Positions 19,820 to 31,321 of a stretch of DNA of 64,000 nt are shown piece after piece. The stretch comes from Beta vulgaris subsp. vulgaris (lineage: Eukaryota > Streptophyta > Magnoliopsida > Caryophyllales > Amaranthaceae). The translations under genes were made by a program, and so were the position numbers. Below the pieces are notes generated by a model. It saw only the letters and a program-made list of their open reading frames with translations. It had not been told where the DNA came from and did not search any database. Location: NCBI RefSeq assembly GCF_026745355.1, contig NC_079210.1:12589023-12653022 (forward strand), read 5' to 3'. Numbering within the stretch: position 1 is the stretch's first letter; every line of letters begins with the position of its first letter.

Positions 19820-22800
19820 CACTACTATATAATTGATCTAAGGTAACACTAAATGGTAACACTTTTTGAGATTCAACTTTCAATAACAAATACGTAACAC
19901 TTTAGTAACACTTTATTGATATGTAACACTTACATGTAACACTTTTTGATAGGTAAAACTTTGACGGTAACACTTTTTCGTAGGTAACACTTTGACGGTA
20001 ACACTTTGACGGTAACACTTTTTGATAGGTAACACTTTGACGGTAACACTTTTCATATGTAACACTTTAATATAACACTTTTTCTATGGGTAACATTTCA
20101 ACCCTTCAAGGTAACACTTTTTGATGTGTAACACTTCAAGGTAACACTTTTTGATAGGTAGCATTTTAGTTTTAGAGGGTAACACTTTTTTTGTAAGAAA
20201 CACATCTGATATTTTAGTTAACGTACGTTTTAGGGTATTACATGGTTTATCTATACTAACACTTATAGTATTTGAGGTACCTTTATAAAATATTAATTGT
20301 CCAAAATCCTTTTTTACAATTGCAATTGGGTCCGAAAATAATTTTTTCCTCACTAATTAATTTACTTTAAATGTTTTTAATAGTATGAAAAATACAAATC
20401 CCAAAATCCTTCACATTATCTATTTGAGTTTGGAGACACGAACTGCACAAATTGCCTAATAAGAGGTATGAGAATTGGAAAATAAGGGTGTTAAAGGAGA
20501 GTTAAATTTCATTTTATTTAAAAAAGAAGTAAGAAAAAAATTCTCCTTCTCACATCTTAAATTAGAACACTCGTTCACTATGTCTCTCATATCACCAATC
20601 TTATAATTGTAGTGCCACATTTAACAAGCCCAAAAAACACTAGTGGGATTTTTTTTTTTTGTTTCTACCTTTCAAATGTTCTGATTATTTCACAAACGTA
20701 GCATTTGGAAAATTTCCTCAATATTTTAATTAATAAGTTTCACAACATTGCTGTCATTTTTATTTTTATTTATATTTTATTTTACCTCCCTCCCTCCCAA
20801 CTTTCTGTCGTCGCCTCTCTATCTGTTCTCTCGCTTTACATTTCAACAAACTGGTTCTCTTTCTCTCTCTTCCCTCTTCATCGTCGATCTCTCTCAGCTC
20901 CTTCCAGATTCAACCTCCAAAACACCAACAACCTCCATTTCTGCTCTCCTTCTCCCTCTCTTTGTCATCACCTCCAGTTCGTTAGCTGAAGCTCTGACTC
21001 AATCCCCTACTTAGTTAGCTTCCGGATCAATGTTCACTCGGATTTGACCCCATCTTCACTAAAAGAAGTAAGTGGCTCGAATTTGTATTCATTTTTTTTT
21101 ATTTCTGATTGATATTCTTCGAAAACTCGAACCTTAGAATGCAAATTAGGGCTTTTTTATTTTACCTATTTTTTGCTCGAATTTCATGATTGTTTGTATT
21201 AATTTTTTTATGTTGGTGGCTAGCTATGTTGTGATTGATTGTTAGAATTTTACAGTTTATGTATTTTTTGATATTCCCAAAGTTAGAGAGAGATGAACCC
21301 TAATTTTGATTCAAAGTTCATAAGAACAATTCACCGGTTAAATCTTGAAAACAATTGCGAGATGAAAATAACAATTGGCTCCTTCATCTTTTTCAGTTAT
21401 TCAGGTACCTTCTTCTTCTTAATTGATCTTCATCTTTTTTGCTCTCTTTATGACTAAACCCCTAATTGTACCAAAGTTTGCTTTCGTTTCTGTGCCAAAT
21501 TTAGAATCTTTTGTGTTAGGTTAATTTTTCTTTAAACCAAGATCATTGATTACTTTACTGGGTTTTACAATTTAATGTTGGATTTCACTTGGGAAACCTT
21601 AATTTAACCCTTATCCATTTTGCTTTAGTAGAAATGTGGTAATGTAGACTACATATACAGTATGAAATGATGATAATACATTGTTCTTGATTCTGAAGTT
21701 TGAAGCTGCTAAATTGAGCCCAAAATGTTCTCACAATAGTAGAGTTTAGACAACCTTATTAAAAGAAAACACGGGTCAAATCTCAGCACCTCGGAGAGGT
21801 CACCTTGAAGAGGATTATCTGGTGGGAACTAAATACTCCTGAGAGTAGCAGCTCATAACTTAATTATCAAAATGATGAACATTATATTCTGAATTCGGGG
21901 AAAATTTTGTTTGACGAAGTGATAGAATTATTTGGACTCCTGAATTTTTGATATTTTACTTTTCTTGATGGTTATTGTTGTTGTTGGATCTTGTAAAATT
22001 AATTATAAACAACATAACATAGAAATAGATCATACAAAGTTATATCAATGCAAAGGAACTAGAAGAGGATGGCTGCAAAATGTGAGAAAAGAATAATACA
22101 GAAAAGATCATTGATACCTTCATAAGATCTGACTCTAGTATTATTGCAACCAAGTTGTGCTTCCAATTGTGCAACCCGTGCATTTAGAAAGTTAAGCTAT
22201 AGTAGATCACAGAAAACATTCATATAAAAGGAGAACCAGACATATTATGCAAAGATGTTCAGGCAGAGAAATGTTTGTGCACACCTCTGACTTCAGAGCT
22301 AGAAGCATGCCTGGTTTACTAGTGTCAATTGCTTAGATGAGGGCATAAGGCTGCATACATTTGAACCTCACCAAACCACCGCCCACCAATGCCATGAGCC
22401 ACACGATGTTATTCTGAATAGTAGTATGACATAGAGACAGTAGTATTATTATGTCTAGAGAACTGGATATGTAGTCTATACCTCCTTGCCATTAATAGTA
22501 GCATTTTCTTACTACTGTGAATAGTAGTATAACATGGAGACGGTAGTTTAATCATTTGTAGTCTACATTATTAGTAGTAGAATTATTGGCTTATTCATAT
22601 TATTACTAAAAGTTTTAGCCCATTTTACTGTCTCCATGTTGAAAGAGTAGGAAATGTTTATAGGAGTTTGATAATAGCTACAAATCGCATCAAAAAATGA
22701 ATCCAAAGGTGTTTTTTCTATACCATAGCTTCACTCCTTATTTATTTGAATCTTCATTTTAATTGCTTCATGTATCGGGTTAGCAAGCTTGTAAAATTTA

Positions 22801-23834
22801 TCGCTTTGGTTTTTATTAAATACTAGCAGTATATTTGAGCTCTTTTTTTTTTATTAAATACTAGGAGTTTGATAATAGCAAGCTTGTAAAATGATATTGA
22901 TTTTTTTTTTCAAACTATAAGAACCTATCTTTTACCATATTATCATATTTGCTTTTACCATATTACCAAGTATCTCACTAATTCTTTTTTTTTTTTTTGA
23001 CAGACTAAATTTGTTATCATATAAGACTTTGAAGTTTTTTTTTTTCTTATTGCAGGATGATGGAAATAATGGCGGATTAGAGTAGCAAACATGCATGATA
23101 CATCGAGAAGCATGCCTACATGGATAATGGAATTGAAGAATAATGAAAGAATGACCTTAAGATTGATTTAGGTTTATTTAAGGAGAGATATATATATTAT
23201 GATTTTATGATTTAATTTTTAGATTAACTATTTATATATTGGATGCAATAGTATGTTTTTGATTGAGTATACTCTTTGGCTCATTTTTTACAATGGTCAT
23301 TGAGTATTTCTACTCATTTATATCAATAATATCATTTTATTTCCTCTTCAATTATTACGTTTATGAGTTTTACTAGTATTATCATTGTATATATGCCGAT
23401 AAATTAAAGAATGTTACTATAAGATATGTGAAATAGAAGCGTTACACTATAAAACTAGCTGATAAGAAGTGTTGCCAAATATCTAATAGAGTGTTACATA
23501 TGCTGATTTAAAATGATATATAATATTTAACAAAGTGTTACTATAAGTCAAGAGATGACATAGAAAATGCTACCATAGACGAAAAAGTGTTACATAAAAC
23601 ATTATTAGTAACACTACAAAAATGCTACATTAGTTTAAAAAAAGTGTTACGTTAGAGAATTTTGAGTAACACTTGGGAAAGTGAAACATTAGCATTGGAA
23701 AGTGTTACTTTAGAGAATAGGTAGCACGGGCAGATGTTTCACTTATAAAAGTGTTACATATGACCTAAAGCAACACTTTTAGGCCTTTAAGTAACACTTT
23801 TGGGGTGATACTTTAGGCCAATTATGCACTAGTG
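19820..23834 (+). mobile_element. CACTA-like derivative E, 4015 bp
   Basis: Begins CACTACTATATAATTGATC, ends with the inverse of CACTAGTGCATAATTGGCC, and has a 3-bp duplication ATA (19817-19819 and 23835-23837). The subterminal regions are dense in GTAACACTTTT on the left (19845-20190) and the inverse AAAGTGTTAC on the right (23460-23800). CACTA G reads continuously across the two sides. The centre (20760-21060) has a CT-rich, intron-bearing leader-like stretch but no ORF with a known domain; the rest is AT-rich. Non-autonomous. Confidence 0.85.
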
Positions 23835-23837
23835 ATA

Positions 23838-24540
23838 CTAACTTAGCCTTGAAATTTCTGAATCTCTCGGCAACCACGGAAAGAAATACATTCTTCTTGG
23901 CTACATCATCTTCGATATTGAAAAAATTCTACAACAAAATGCATTTAACAAATTAGTTTCCGCACTTATAGTAATTTATACGCTATCATTAATATTACAC
24001 TTATATATAACTAATTAATTAAGAAAATAAACATCATTGTACGTAAACCTTACCATAGTATCATCCCATAGACACTTCTTCAACCCCTCGATCACTTCTT
24101 TCCATGAGTACACAATGGAGAGTTTTCGCATGCAAAGGCCAATTCGCATGCCATACTTATGACGCCACTTTCCGTAAGGTTGACCCATATTATCATACTC
24201 CAAAGTCATAGTTATGTGTTTCCCTAGTGACTTTGTAGGTCCCCTTACTTTTCTCTTTTTCGTCAACAATAATTTCCTACCAATTTGTTGTGCTTTTGAA
24301 ACACTTGAACTTTGTGCATTTAATTCTTTATGGCGAATTCAGGTCTTGCATGTAATCCTTTCCCATGACACCATCTACATCCACTATGCTTTCAAGCTTG
24401 GTAATGAACTCAACCTGAAGATCTCGATCCTCGAGATCACCTTTATCATGTTCCTTTCTCTCATCATATGACTCATCCTCGGTAGTGTGTTCACTACTCA
24501 TGCTCTTATCTGTTTGCACATCCGTCATCTTCCTAAAATT
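23838..24540 (-). pseudogene. Transposase_24 N-terminal exons of CACTA G
   Basis: The first exon on the minus strand (24540-24050) encodes an acidic start (SSEHTTEDES) and then the conserved block GPTKSLGK...GQPYGKWRHKYG...SWKEV, matching F 36157-36504. The donor ATG|GTAAG is conserved. The second exon (about 23940-23838) matches F 36598-36680 and is cut by element E. The two upstream frames are offset, so a frameshift exists near 24300. This family (Ptta/En/Spm plant transposase) is the DNA-binding TnpA-like partner of CACTA transposition. Confidence 0.75.
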
Positions 24541-24599
24541 GTATAAATATAAGTATTAATATATAAAGCTCAAGAAAAAAAAAATTAAGAACCGCACTA

Positions 24600-24832
24600 A
24601 AGGGAAAGGGGGGAAGGTTGTGTAGGGAGGGGGCGACTGTGCATGAGAAGGGAGGGGTACGCAGGGGAGGGGAGAGGAGGGGTATGCAGGGGAAGGGTCT
24701 ATACATGGGAGGGGAGAGGTTGGGCAGGAAGGGGTGGACAGATAAAGAGGGGTCTATGTGTGGAGAGGGCTGGCAAGGGAGGGGGAGGGCCCATGTAGGG
24801 AGGGGAGGAGGGAGGGGTCTGTGCAGACTCCG
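24600..24832. repeat. G-rich low-complexity tract
   Basis: Irregular GGGAGGGG/GGGGAGGGG runs, with the purine-rich strand on plus. It sits upstream of the minus-strand Transposase_24 gene, just as a C-rich tract (35700-36110) sits upstream of the plus-strand gene in F. ORFs here are compositional. Confidence 0.8.
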
Positions 24833-24835
24833 TTG

Positions 24836-26842
24836 GTAGTCTTCTCACTCAAGAAGATGAAAAAGGACATGATCAAGCCACATTCTACCTATGGTAGAAT
24901 CCTGCATGATACAGAAAAAAGGTATACCATGGTACAGAAATAATGTTTGTGTTTGTATGATACATCAGGTAAACTTATACATTATTTCATGGCCTTTACA
25001 TCAGGTAAACTCTCCAACAGATGTCATAAAATATATGATATCTCAACCTTTTATAAAAGGAAGCTTAAGGAAATGGAGTTTACATTTACTGTAGTTTAAC
25101 CTAGTTTATACGCCACAAAAGGCAGTAAAAGGTCATGTTCTAGCTGATTTCTTGGCAACGCATCCTTGTTGTGACTCAAGAATCATTAATGAATATGTCG
25201 TTCCATGGACCTTATTTTTTGATGGGTCCTACACTAGAGTAACAACATACAGGAGCTGGGAAATATATTGTATCTCCTGGAAGGATCCCAACAAAGCTAT
25301 CAGTAACTCTTAGGGTCCATGTACCAACAATAAAGCTGAATATGAGACTTTAATAATTAGATTGGGGATGTTGTTGGAATTAGGAGCCAAGAGACCAAAA
25401 ATATTTGGGGAATTTCTAGTTGGTCATTTACCAAATGAATGAAGAATACAAGAGTATATCATCAGTATCACAGGAGTGTAGAAAGAAAGCTCAAATGTTA
25501 TATAAAAAATTTAAGGAAATCACTTTCATACACATTCCCAGAGAAGAAAATAAAGTAGCAGATCAGTTGTCTCAAATAGCCTCTACTAGGGAGGAAATAC
25601 CTTCAAAAAAAATGAAGATATCATTCTCCAGGAGAAAGTCGTAGAGCCTATTAGGGAAACTGATAAGGAAGGATCAGAAAATATATTGGAAGTCTATAGA
25701 ATTTCAATATTAAGACAGGAAAAGGACCACAGTGATGAAATTATTGAGTATCTCTAGAAACAAACTAGGAAAAAAGTGCCAGATAGAGTCAAAATGGCAA
25801 CAAGTAAGTTCTATATGCAATTTGGTGAACTACACAAAAAGGATCCAAAAGGATTACTTTTAAGATGTGTAGATGCTGGAAAAGCTCTAACCCTCATGGC
25901 GGAGATTCACCGAGGGTTATGTGGAGCTCATCAAAACGACCTAAAACTGAGATGGTTGTTACACAAGCATAGCTTCTAAAGGCCCACCATGGGAAATAAT
26001 TATATAGATTATGCCAAAGGCTGCAAAGATGCAAGAAATTTAGACCTATTAGTAAGGCCCCAGTCTCAAAACTTAAGTACATTCTTAAACCTTGGCCCTT
26101 TAGAGGATGGGTAGTAGATGCCATAGGGGAAACTAACCCTACATTTTCTAAGAAGTATCTATATATTCTAGTGGTAACTGATTACTTCACTAAATGGGTA
26201 GAGGCTCAGCCTTTCAATAAGTTCAATACCTAGGTTATAATAAACTTCTTGGAAGAAATTAAAAAATCTTTACAAGATTTGTAATTCTAGATACTACCAC
26301 CTTTGATCGGTCGATAATATTTAAAAAATCCTAACAAGATGGATTATCTCAATCGGTTTGGGATCACCAAGTTGCATTCAACACCTTACATACTATGCTC
26401 AAGCTGAAGCCACCAATAAGATCATATTAAAAGGGATCTTAAAACTAATAGATAACAATCCTATAAAATGGGATGAGTTATTGTTATATGCCTTATGGGC
26501 CTATAAGATCTCTAAAAGGGAAGCAACATGAGTTACCCCTTTAACTTAGTTTATGGACACACTCTAGTTATCCCAGCTAAAGTGAATGTAAGATCATCAA
26601 GGGTAGCCCAACAAATGGGATTATATCAGGAGATGACTATTCAGAGGCAATTAACCTTGAAATTATGGATGCTCTAGAGGCAGAGGAAGAAGCTTTAGCC
26701 AATATGAGAATCCAAAAAGAAAAGGTTGCTAGGGGCTATAAAAAAAAGATAGTGCCTAAAGAATTCCAGGATAACGATAAAGTTTGAAAAATGTTTCTGC
26801 CAAAAGTAGCTTACGAAAATCCACAATTAGGGAAAAAGACAC
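24836..26842 (+). pseudogene. Tat-like Ty3/gypsy pol: RNase H and integrase, 5' truncated and broken
   Basis: Translation in shifting frames gives the end of the gypsy RNase H (LTQEDEKGHD-like, then HDTEKRYTMVQK), then HVLADFLATHP and a second RNase H starting FFDGSYT (about 25200-25640; later NNKAEYE and REENKVADQLSQIA). A degraded integrase follows, with GLCGAHQ, VVTDYFTKWVEAQPF and LLYALWAYK near 26500. Two RNase H modules are characteristic of the Tat (Ogre/Retand) lineage. Several in-frame stops are present. The pol C-terminus continues at 28512 after element I. The gag, protease and RT parts are absent; the left limit abuts CACTA G. Confidence 0.8.
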
Positions 26843-28511
26843 CACTAGGGGAAAAAAACGGAAGGGCTGCAGTGCAAGGGCTACGTTTTTTCTAAAAACG
26901 CAGTCCTTAATAGTGAAGGGCTGCAGTTAGCCGAAAACCGCAGCCCTATAAGTAATAAAGGGCTACGGTCAATGCAAAAACCGCAACTCTTTTAGTGCAG
27001 GGTCGCGGTTAGCCGAAAACCGCAGCCCTATAAGTAATAAAGGGCTGCGGTTTTTTAAAAACGCAGCCCTTCATGGGCTTTTTTTTTAAATAACTTTAAT
27101 TTAAAAAGAATTGCTGGGCTAAGGGTTCCTCACAATTTAAACTCCCTCTTCTCTCTCACGCCTCCTTCGTTCTCCCTCTTTTCTCTCACCCTCCACCCTT
27201 CTCTCAAACCCTCCCTCTTCTCTCTCACGTCCATCACTAATGAAACCGAGCATCATTACAAGAGAAAGGAGATGAACATAACAACCACTCTAAACCCTTG
27301 GCCTCTGCTCTACCTACGCCTTTACAGAAACAATTACATGGAAATTGTGATAACGCCACCAGCACTCGCGACGCCCTTCTCTGGGTCCTTCTCCGTTCGT
27401 TGTTCTTTCTTCTCCGGGTCGAACTCCGGCCATTTTTTTCGTCCTACTCCGGCAACGACATCAACAAGTGATAGATTTTTCATTTTTCAGATCTATAATA
27501 TTTATCTTTGTTTTGATGAATGTTCATGTAATTTCAGATCTATAATTTTGCTCTTTTGTATTTTCGTTCGTTTTTTTTTCATTTTTGTTCATTTTCGTTC
27601 ATTTTTTTTTTCATTTTTGTTCATTTTCGTTCATTTTTTTTTCATTTTTGTTCATTTTCGTTTATTTTTTTTTTCATTTTCGTTCCCTTTTTTTTCATTT
27701 CCGTTCGTTTTTTTATATTTTCGTTCCTTATTTATGTAGAATGCAAGGATTGATATATGTAGGAAATGGAAAGATGGAAACAATTCTTGTGTTGTACCCT
27801 TCAGAGACTTTATACCAGAAGCGTAGACGAAGAAGATGAAGTTCATGCTGGAATTCCCATGGTGTTCTTGCTTCTATTACACGAAGGCCAAAAGGAGCGA
27901 AAAAAAGAAACAACAACATGGCAGAGTGAGCATCTTCAATTAATTGAATTACTGTAATTCTGTCATCTTGTAATGAGGAACCATAGTATTCTTCCTTTTC
28001 ACTTGTTCTTTACTACTATATTATGATGGAAATAAATATATATTGGTTCATTCCTGATGTTATAACTTCCTCTTTTTTACTTGAGTCAAGTATATAGTAT
28101 CCAAAGATGTTTAAGTTTATTTTACTAGACTTGCAATTACATTAAGCAAGCATTAGTCAGTATTAGCTATTGTAATTTTATCCTTCTCTTTAGTGCTTGA
28201 AACTAAAGTTAATCATACTGTTTAGTAAAAAAATGGAAAAAAAAATTTGGGTCAAAAGGGCTGCGGTTATGGTCAAAACCGCAGCCCTTTGTACAAAGAA
28301 AGGTTGCGTTTGAGGCCCAAAACCGCAGCTCTTCCATATCGAAAGGGCCGCATTTTTGGGCCTCAACCGCAGCCCTTCGTTCTGAAGGGCTGCGGTTTAA
28401 AAATGCAGCCCTTCAGTTTTAGTAAAGGGCTGCTACGGAAAGGGCTGCTGGCCAAAAATGCAGCCCTTAGGGTTGTTTTGACCGCATCCCTTCCATTTTT
28501 TTCCACTAGTG
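26843..28511 (+). mobile_element. CACTA derivative I, 1669 bp
   Basis: Starts CACTAGGGGAAAAAAACGG and ends with the inverse of CACTAGTGGAAAAAAATGG. The 3-bp duplication is CAC (26840-26842 and 28512-28514). Subterminal arrays of AAGGGCTGCGGTT and AACCGCAGCCCTT in both orientations lie at 26865-27075 and 28255-28495. The interior has a CT-rich leader (27140-27240), a TTTTCAG-type intron border near 27490 and a T-rich minisatellite. No transposase. Without it the Tat pol frame joins across the duplication. Confidence 0.92.
27560..27720. repeat. T-rich minisatellite
   Basis: Units of TTTTTTCATTTTTGTTCATTTTCGTTCA repeat several times; the Phe-rich ORFs at 27272-27839 are a product of this composition. 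Shown for reference only: unit length about 27-30 bases. Confidence 0.8.
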
Positions 28512-28714
28512 CACCTAAGTGGCAAGGTACCTGTATTATTTACAAGAAAATGCCTGGAAATGCATACATATTAAAGGATATAGATGGTAACATAAAAGGT
28601 AGAGTATTGAATGATACATTTCTAAAGAAATATCAACCACCCATATGGGAACAACATGATCCTGTGTTTCAACAAAAACATGCGAAATTGTTCCAAACAA
28701 CAAAGGATTATTAA
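28512..28714 (+). pseudogene. C-terminus of the Tat-like pol
   Basis: Reads PKWQGTC...NAYILKDIDG...FLKKYQPP and ends at TAA 28712-28714. This resembles the pol polyprotein end of Tat elements (W-E/Q-G-P ... LKKY). It directly continues the frame left of element I once one copy of the CAC duplication is removed. Confidence 0.8.
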
Positions 28715-28759
28715 AATTACAACATAATAAATTGTTATGTCCTAAACATTCCAACATTG

Positions 28760-29762
28760 TCTAACAGCTAAAGTAAGGTTTTTAATGGTTGACCAAGCAT
28801 TACAAAGTTTTTCCTTCTAAAGAATCAAGCTTTGTTGTACAACCATATCTTTGAACATCTCTTGCCTCAAATTGACAAGTTTGCTTAGTCCTTGGTGCAG
28901 TTTTTTCTCTTCAGTATCAATGGAGTTCTGAAGTGAAGACTCTCATTGATAATGTTGATTTCCTCTTTATTGTTCTCAGCCAGTCGACTTTGTAGAGATT
29001 GTCTTTCCTCAGAAAGAAGCTTCAGTTTCTAATTAAAAGAACTCAAAGAATCTTGAATCTATTTATTAAAGTGTTAAAAGGATTTGGCTTGAGTTTCCAA
29101 AGAAGCTTCCTCTTCCTGGAGTTTTTTAGTTGAAATCTTTGGAGATTGAACTCTTGTTTCAGCATTACATTGTTGAAGAAGAAGACTCTGTTTAACATAA
29201 TGAAGACAGGGTATCCAATACTCAAAACCTTGAGAAATTAGGGACTCCAAGATCTGTTCTAGTGTATGTGCAGAAGCCTGATAATAAGGGTTAACTTTTA
29301 AGGTCATGCAGAGTTCCCATATTTTATCTTCCTGTCTCATATGTTCAGAAGAGTGGCCACTGCTAGTAGTGGCAGGGTGATCCCTCACAATCATAGTTGT
29401 TTGCAAATTAACTTCGCTCCTTCCATTAGACTCTTTCATCACACTTGCTGCTTGAGTGGCTCCTTCTGCATCATAAACTAGTGAAGCCAAGTTCGCAAAA
29501 GAGTGAAGTCTGGTATCATGAGAATATGGACTCGTATAGATGAAGTCTAAAATGAATCCACGAGGAAAGAAAGGCAAACTAGTCTCAGGATTAGGTTGTA
29601 AAGTTGATGAAGAACCTTTGCACACAAAGGTAATCAAAAGCTCAGTATTGCTCCTTAAGGGTGTGACCACTAAAGAAATAACATATTTTGGATTGTACTC
29701 CCCGCAATAGAAGTCATTGCTTTGAAATTTGTTGAATCAACATTTAGGCTCCAAAACTCCAA
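28760..29762 (-). pseudogene. Distal part of the antisense PMD-type reading region
   Basis: An open minus-strand frame from 29670 to 29074 encodes 198 residues (TPLRSNTELL..., FFPRGFILDF, then a Gln/Glu/Leu-rich, coiled-coil-like tail with LLQQCNAE). Weakly open sequence on both sides (NPKY upstream; EERQSLQSRLAEN downstream to about 28760) extends it. I recognise no domain. I place it with the PMD frame at 41743-45620 because strand and order agree and element F lies exactly between them. It starts about 50 bases after the end of Tat pol, on the opposite strand. It could instead be an unrelated extra ORF. Confidence 0.5.
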
Positions 29763-29779
29763 CATTTAAAAGGGGAAAA

Positions 29780-30066
29780 AAAGGAAGGGCTGCGCTTTTT
29801 CTACAAGCGCAACCCTACTAGTGAAGGGCTACGCTTTTCTTCAAAAGCGCAGCCCTACATAACAGTAGGGCTGTGCTTTTGAAGAAAAGCACAACCCTTC
29901 ACTTAGTAGGCCTACGCATGTAAAAAAAGCGCAGCGCTTCTTACATACAGAAGGGCTACGCTATTTCTACAAGTGCAGCCCTACTAAGTGAAGGGTTGCG
30001 CTTGTTAAAAAAAGCGCAACCCTTCTACTTTGTAGGGCTGCGCTTTTTTTTACAAGCGCAGCCCTA
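29780..30066. repeat. Left subterminal repeats of element F
   Basis: About a dozen copies of GGGCTGCGCTTTTT or the inverse AAAAGCGCAGCCCT, largely arranged as head-to-head pairs that would fold into hairpins. In En/Spm elements such repeats bind the TnpA-type protein. Confidence 0.85.
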
Positions 30067-31320
30067 CATTAATTTTTTTTTTTTGGTATGAAATTAGTCC
30101 GCGCATGTACAGTAGAGAATTACGACCAATTCTATTTCCTCTTTCCCTCCATTAGAGAATTACGACGAGAAATTTGCGCGACCTAACACTGCTGGCCACC
30201 ACCACCACCACTGCCCACCACCACTGCTCCACCACCACGACCACGACCACATTGCTCCACCACTGCTGCCCACCACCACTAGGTTTGCGCGACCTAACTC
30301 CACCTGCTGCCCACCACCTTGCGCACCACATTGCTCCACTACTGTTGCGCACCACCTTGCGCCACCCACCACGTGCAACCGCGACCTCCACCATCACCAC
30401 TACCCTTCTCTTTTCTTCTATTCTCTTCTCCACCATTTGAGTGGTTAATTAGGTATGAATTAATCTTGTTTTTAAGTTACTTTTATTTTTCTTAATTGAA
30501 TTAAATGATTAATGTGCAATGTGGGTTTTGTCAATTGTAGGAATAAGAGGCTAAGGAAGGAAAATAAAGTTCCAAGTATCTCTTTTCTCTTCATTGCTCG
30601 TCGTTGGTGTTAAGAGGTAACTAGTTTAATTTTGTTTTCTTTTTTGTTTGATTTAATTTGATAATGAGACAAAGTTTTCATGTGCTTCAAATTGATTAAG
30701 TTATTATAAATTATTGATATGAGATTGTATGAAAACGCAATGTGATTTAGCTATATATGAAATCTACAAGTTGTTTGAATCATCATCATATGCCTAGATA
30801 CCCATTTAAGACTTACTCATTAGGAGTAAGTCTTGAATAGTCCCCGGTTTGGGACTGTTCTTGGATGTTTGATCTCACTTAGGTGGTGAATGTGTGTCTT
30901 CTTTTCAATTATGAGGAAATTCTTGGCTTATCGTTTCTCTACATTGTTCTCTGGGTACATATGTAGATAAGCAATTATTTACATTGTGTACTTGGAGAAC
31001 TTTAGGGAAATGCTGCCGGATTTTCCTTAGAATTGAATAGTTAGCATATATTCACTAGTGAGATTAGACGTCCAAGGATGGGTTAGGTTGGAGTGATAAG
31101 GACCTTCAGCTGCATGCATACAATTGAACATGTCACTATCTTAGCTTGGTGTAGACGTGTGTGATTTGAATATGTGAGTGTATGTACTTTAATAATGATT
31201 GATGCATTATAATGAATGTTGTGTTTATAATTAGATGGTGGTTTCTTGAATGAGATGATCGTACTTGGATGTATGGTAGTCTGAATCGATTGAGTTTGTG
31301 AATGGGGTCTCGGAATATCA
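30067..31320 (+). other. Leader and intron-like region upstream of the F transposase
   Basis: A CCACCA-rich stretch (30186-30410) and CT-rich leader are followed by GT...AG-like introns (for example TTGTAG at 30538) and AT-rich sequence. I see no protein domain. It probably holds the promoter and 5' UTR of the TNP2 gene. Confidence 0.45.
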
Positions 31321-31321
31321 A

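Larger units (their letters stand above)
12852..24835 (-). mobile_element. Remnant of CACTA transposon G (Transposase_24-Ulp1 type), multiply interrupted
   Basis: Minus-strand segments at 24540-23838, 19816-19783, about 18010-17241, 15675-15169 and 13317-12852 align in order with the gene at 36157-40857 of element F. They are separated by element E, an LTR fragment, element B and a solo LTR. G lacks a recognisable terminus and the TNP2 transposase part. On the right it stops about 24835 against Tat pol. It is therefore a truncated relative of F, on the opposite strand. Confidence 0.75.

Noticed and set aside
24618..24943. Gly/Arg-rich ORF and following frames
   Set aside because: G-rich low-complexity tract; the only coding signal nearby is the Tat RNase H in a different frame from about 24840.
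27272..27839. Phe-rich ORFs that look like membrane proteins
   Set aside because: They arise from a T-rich minisatellite inside a non-autonomous CACTA element.
29780..30066. Possible CRISPR-like array of short repeats
   Set aside because: Plant context, repeats in both orientations with variable spacing and location at the transposon end fit CACTA subterminal repeats.
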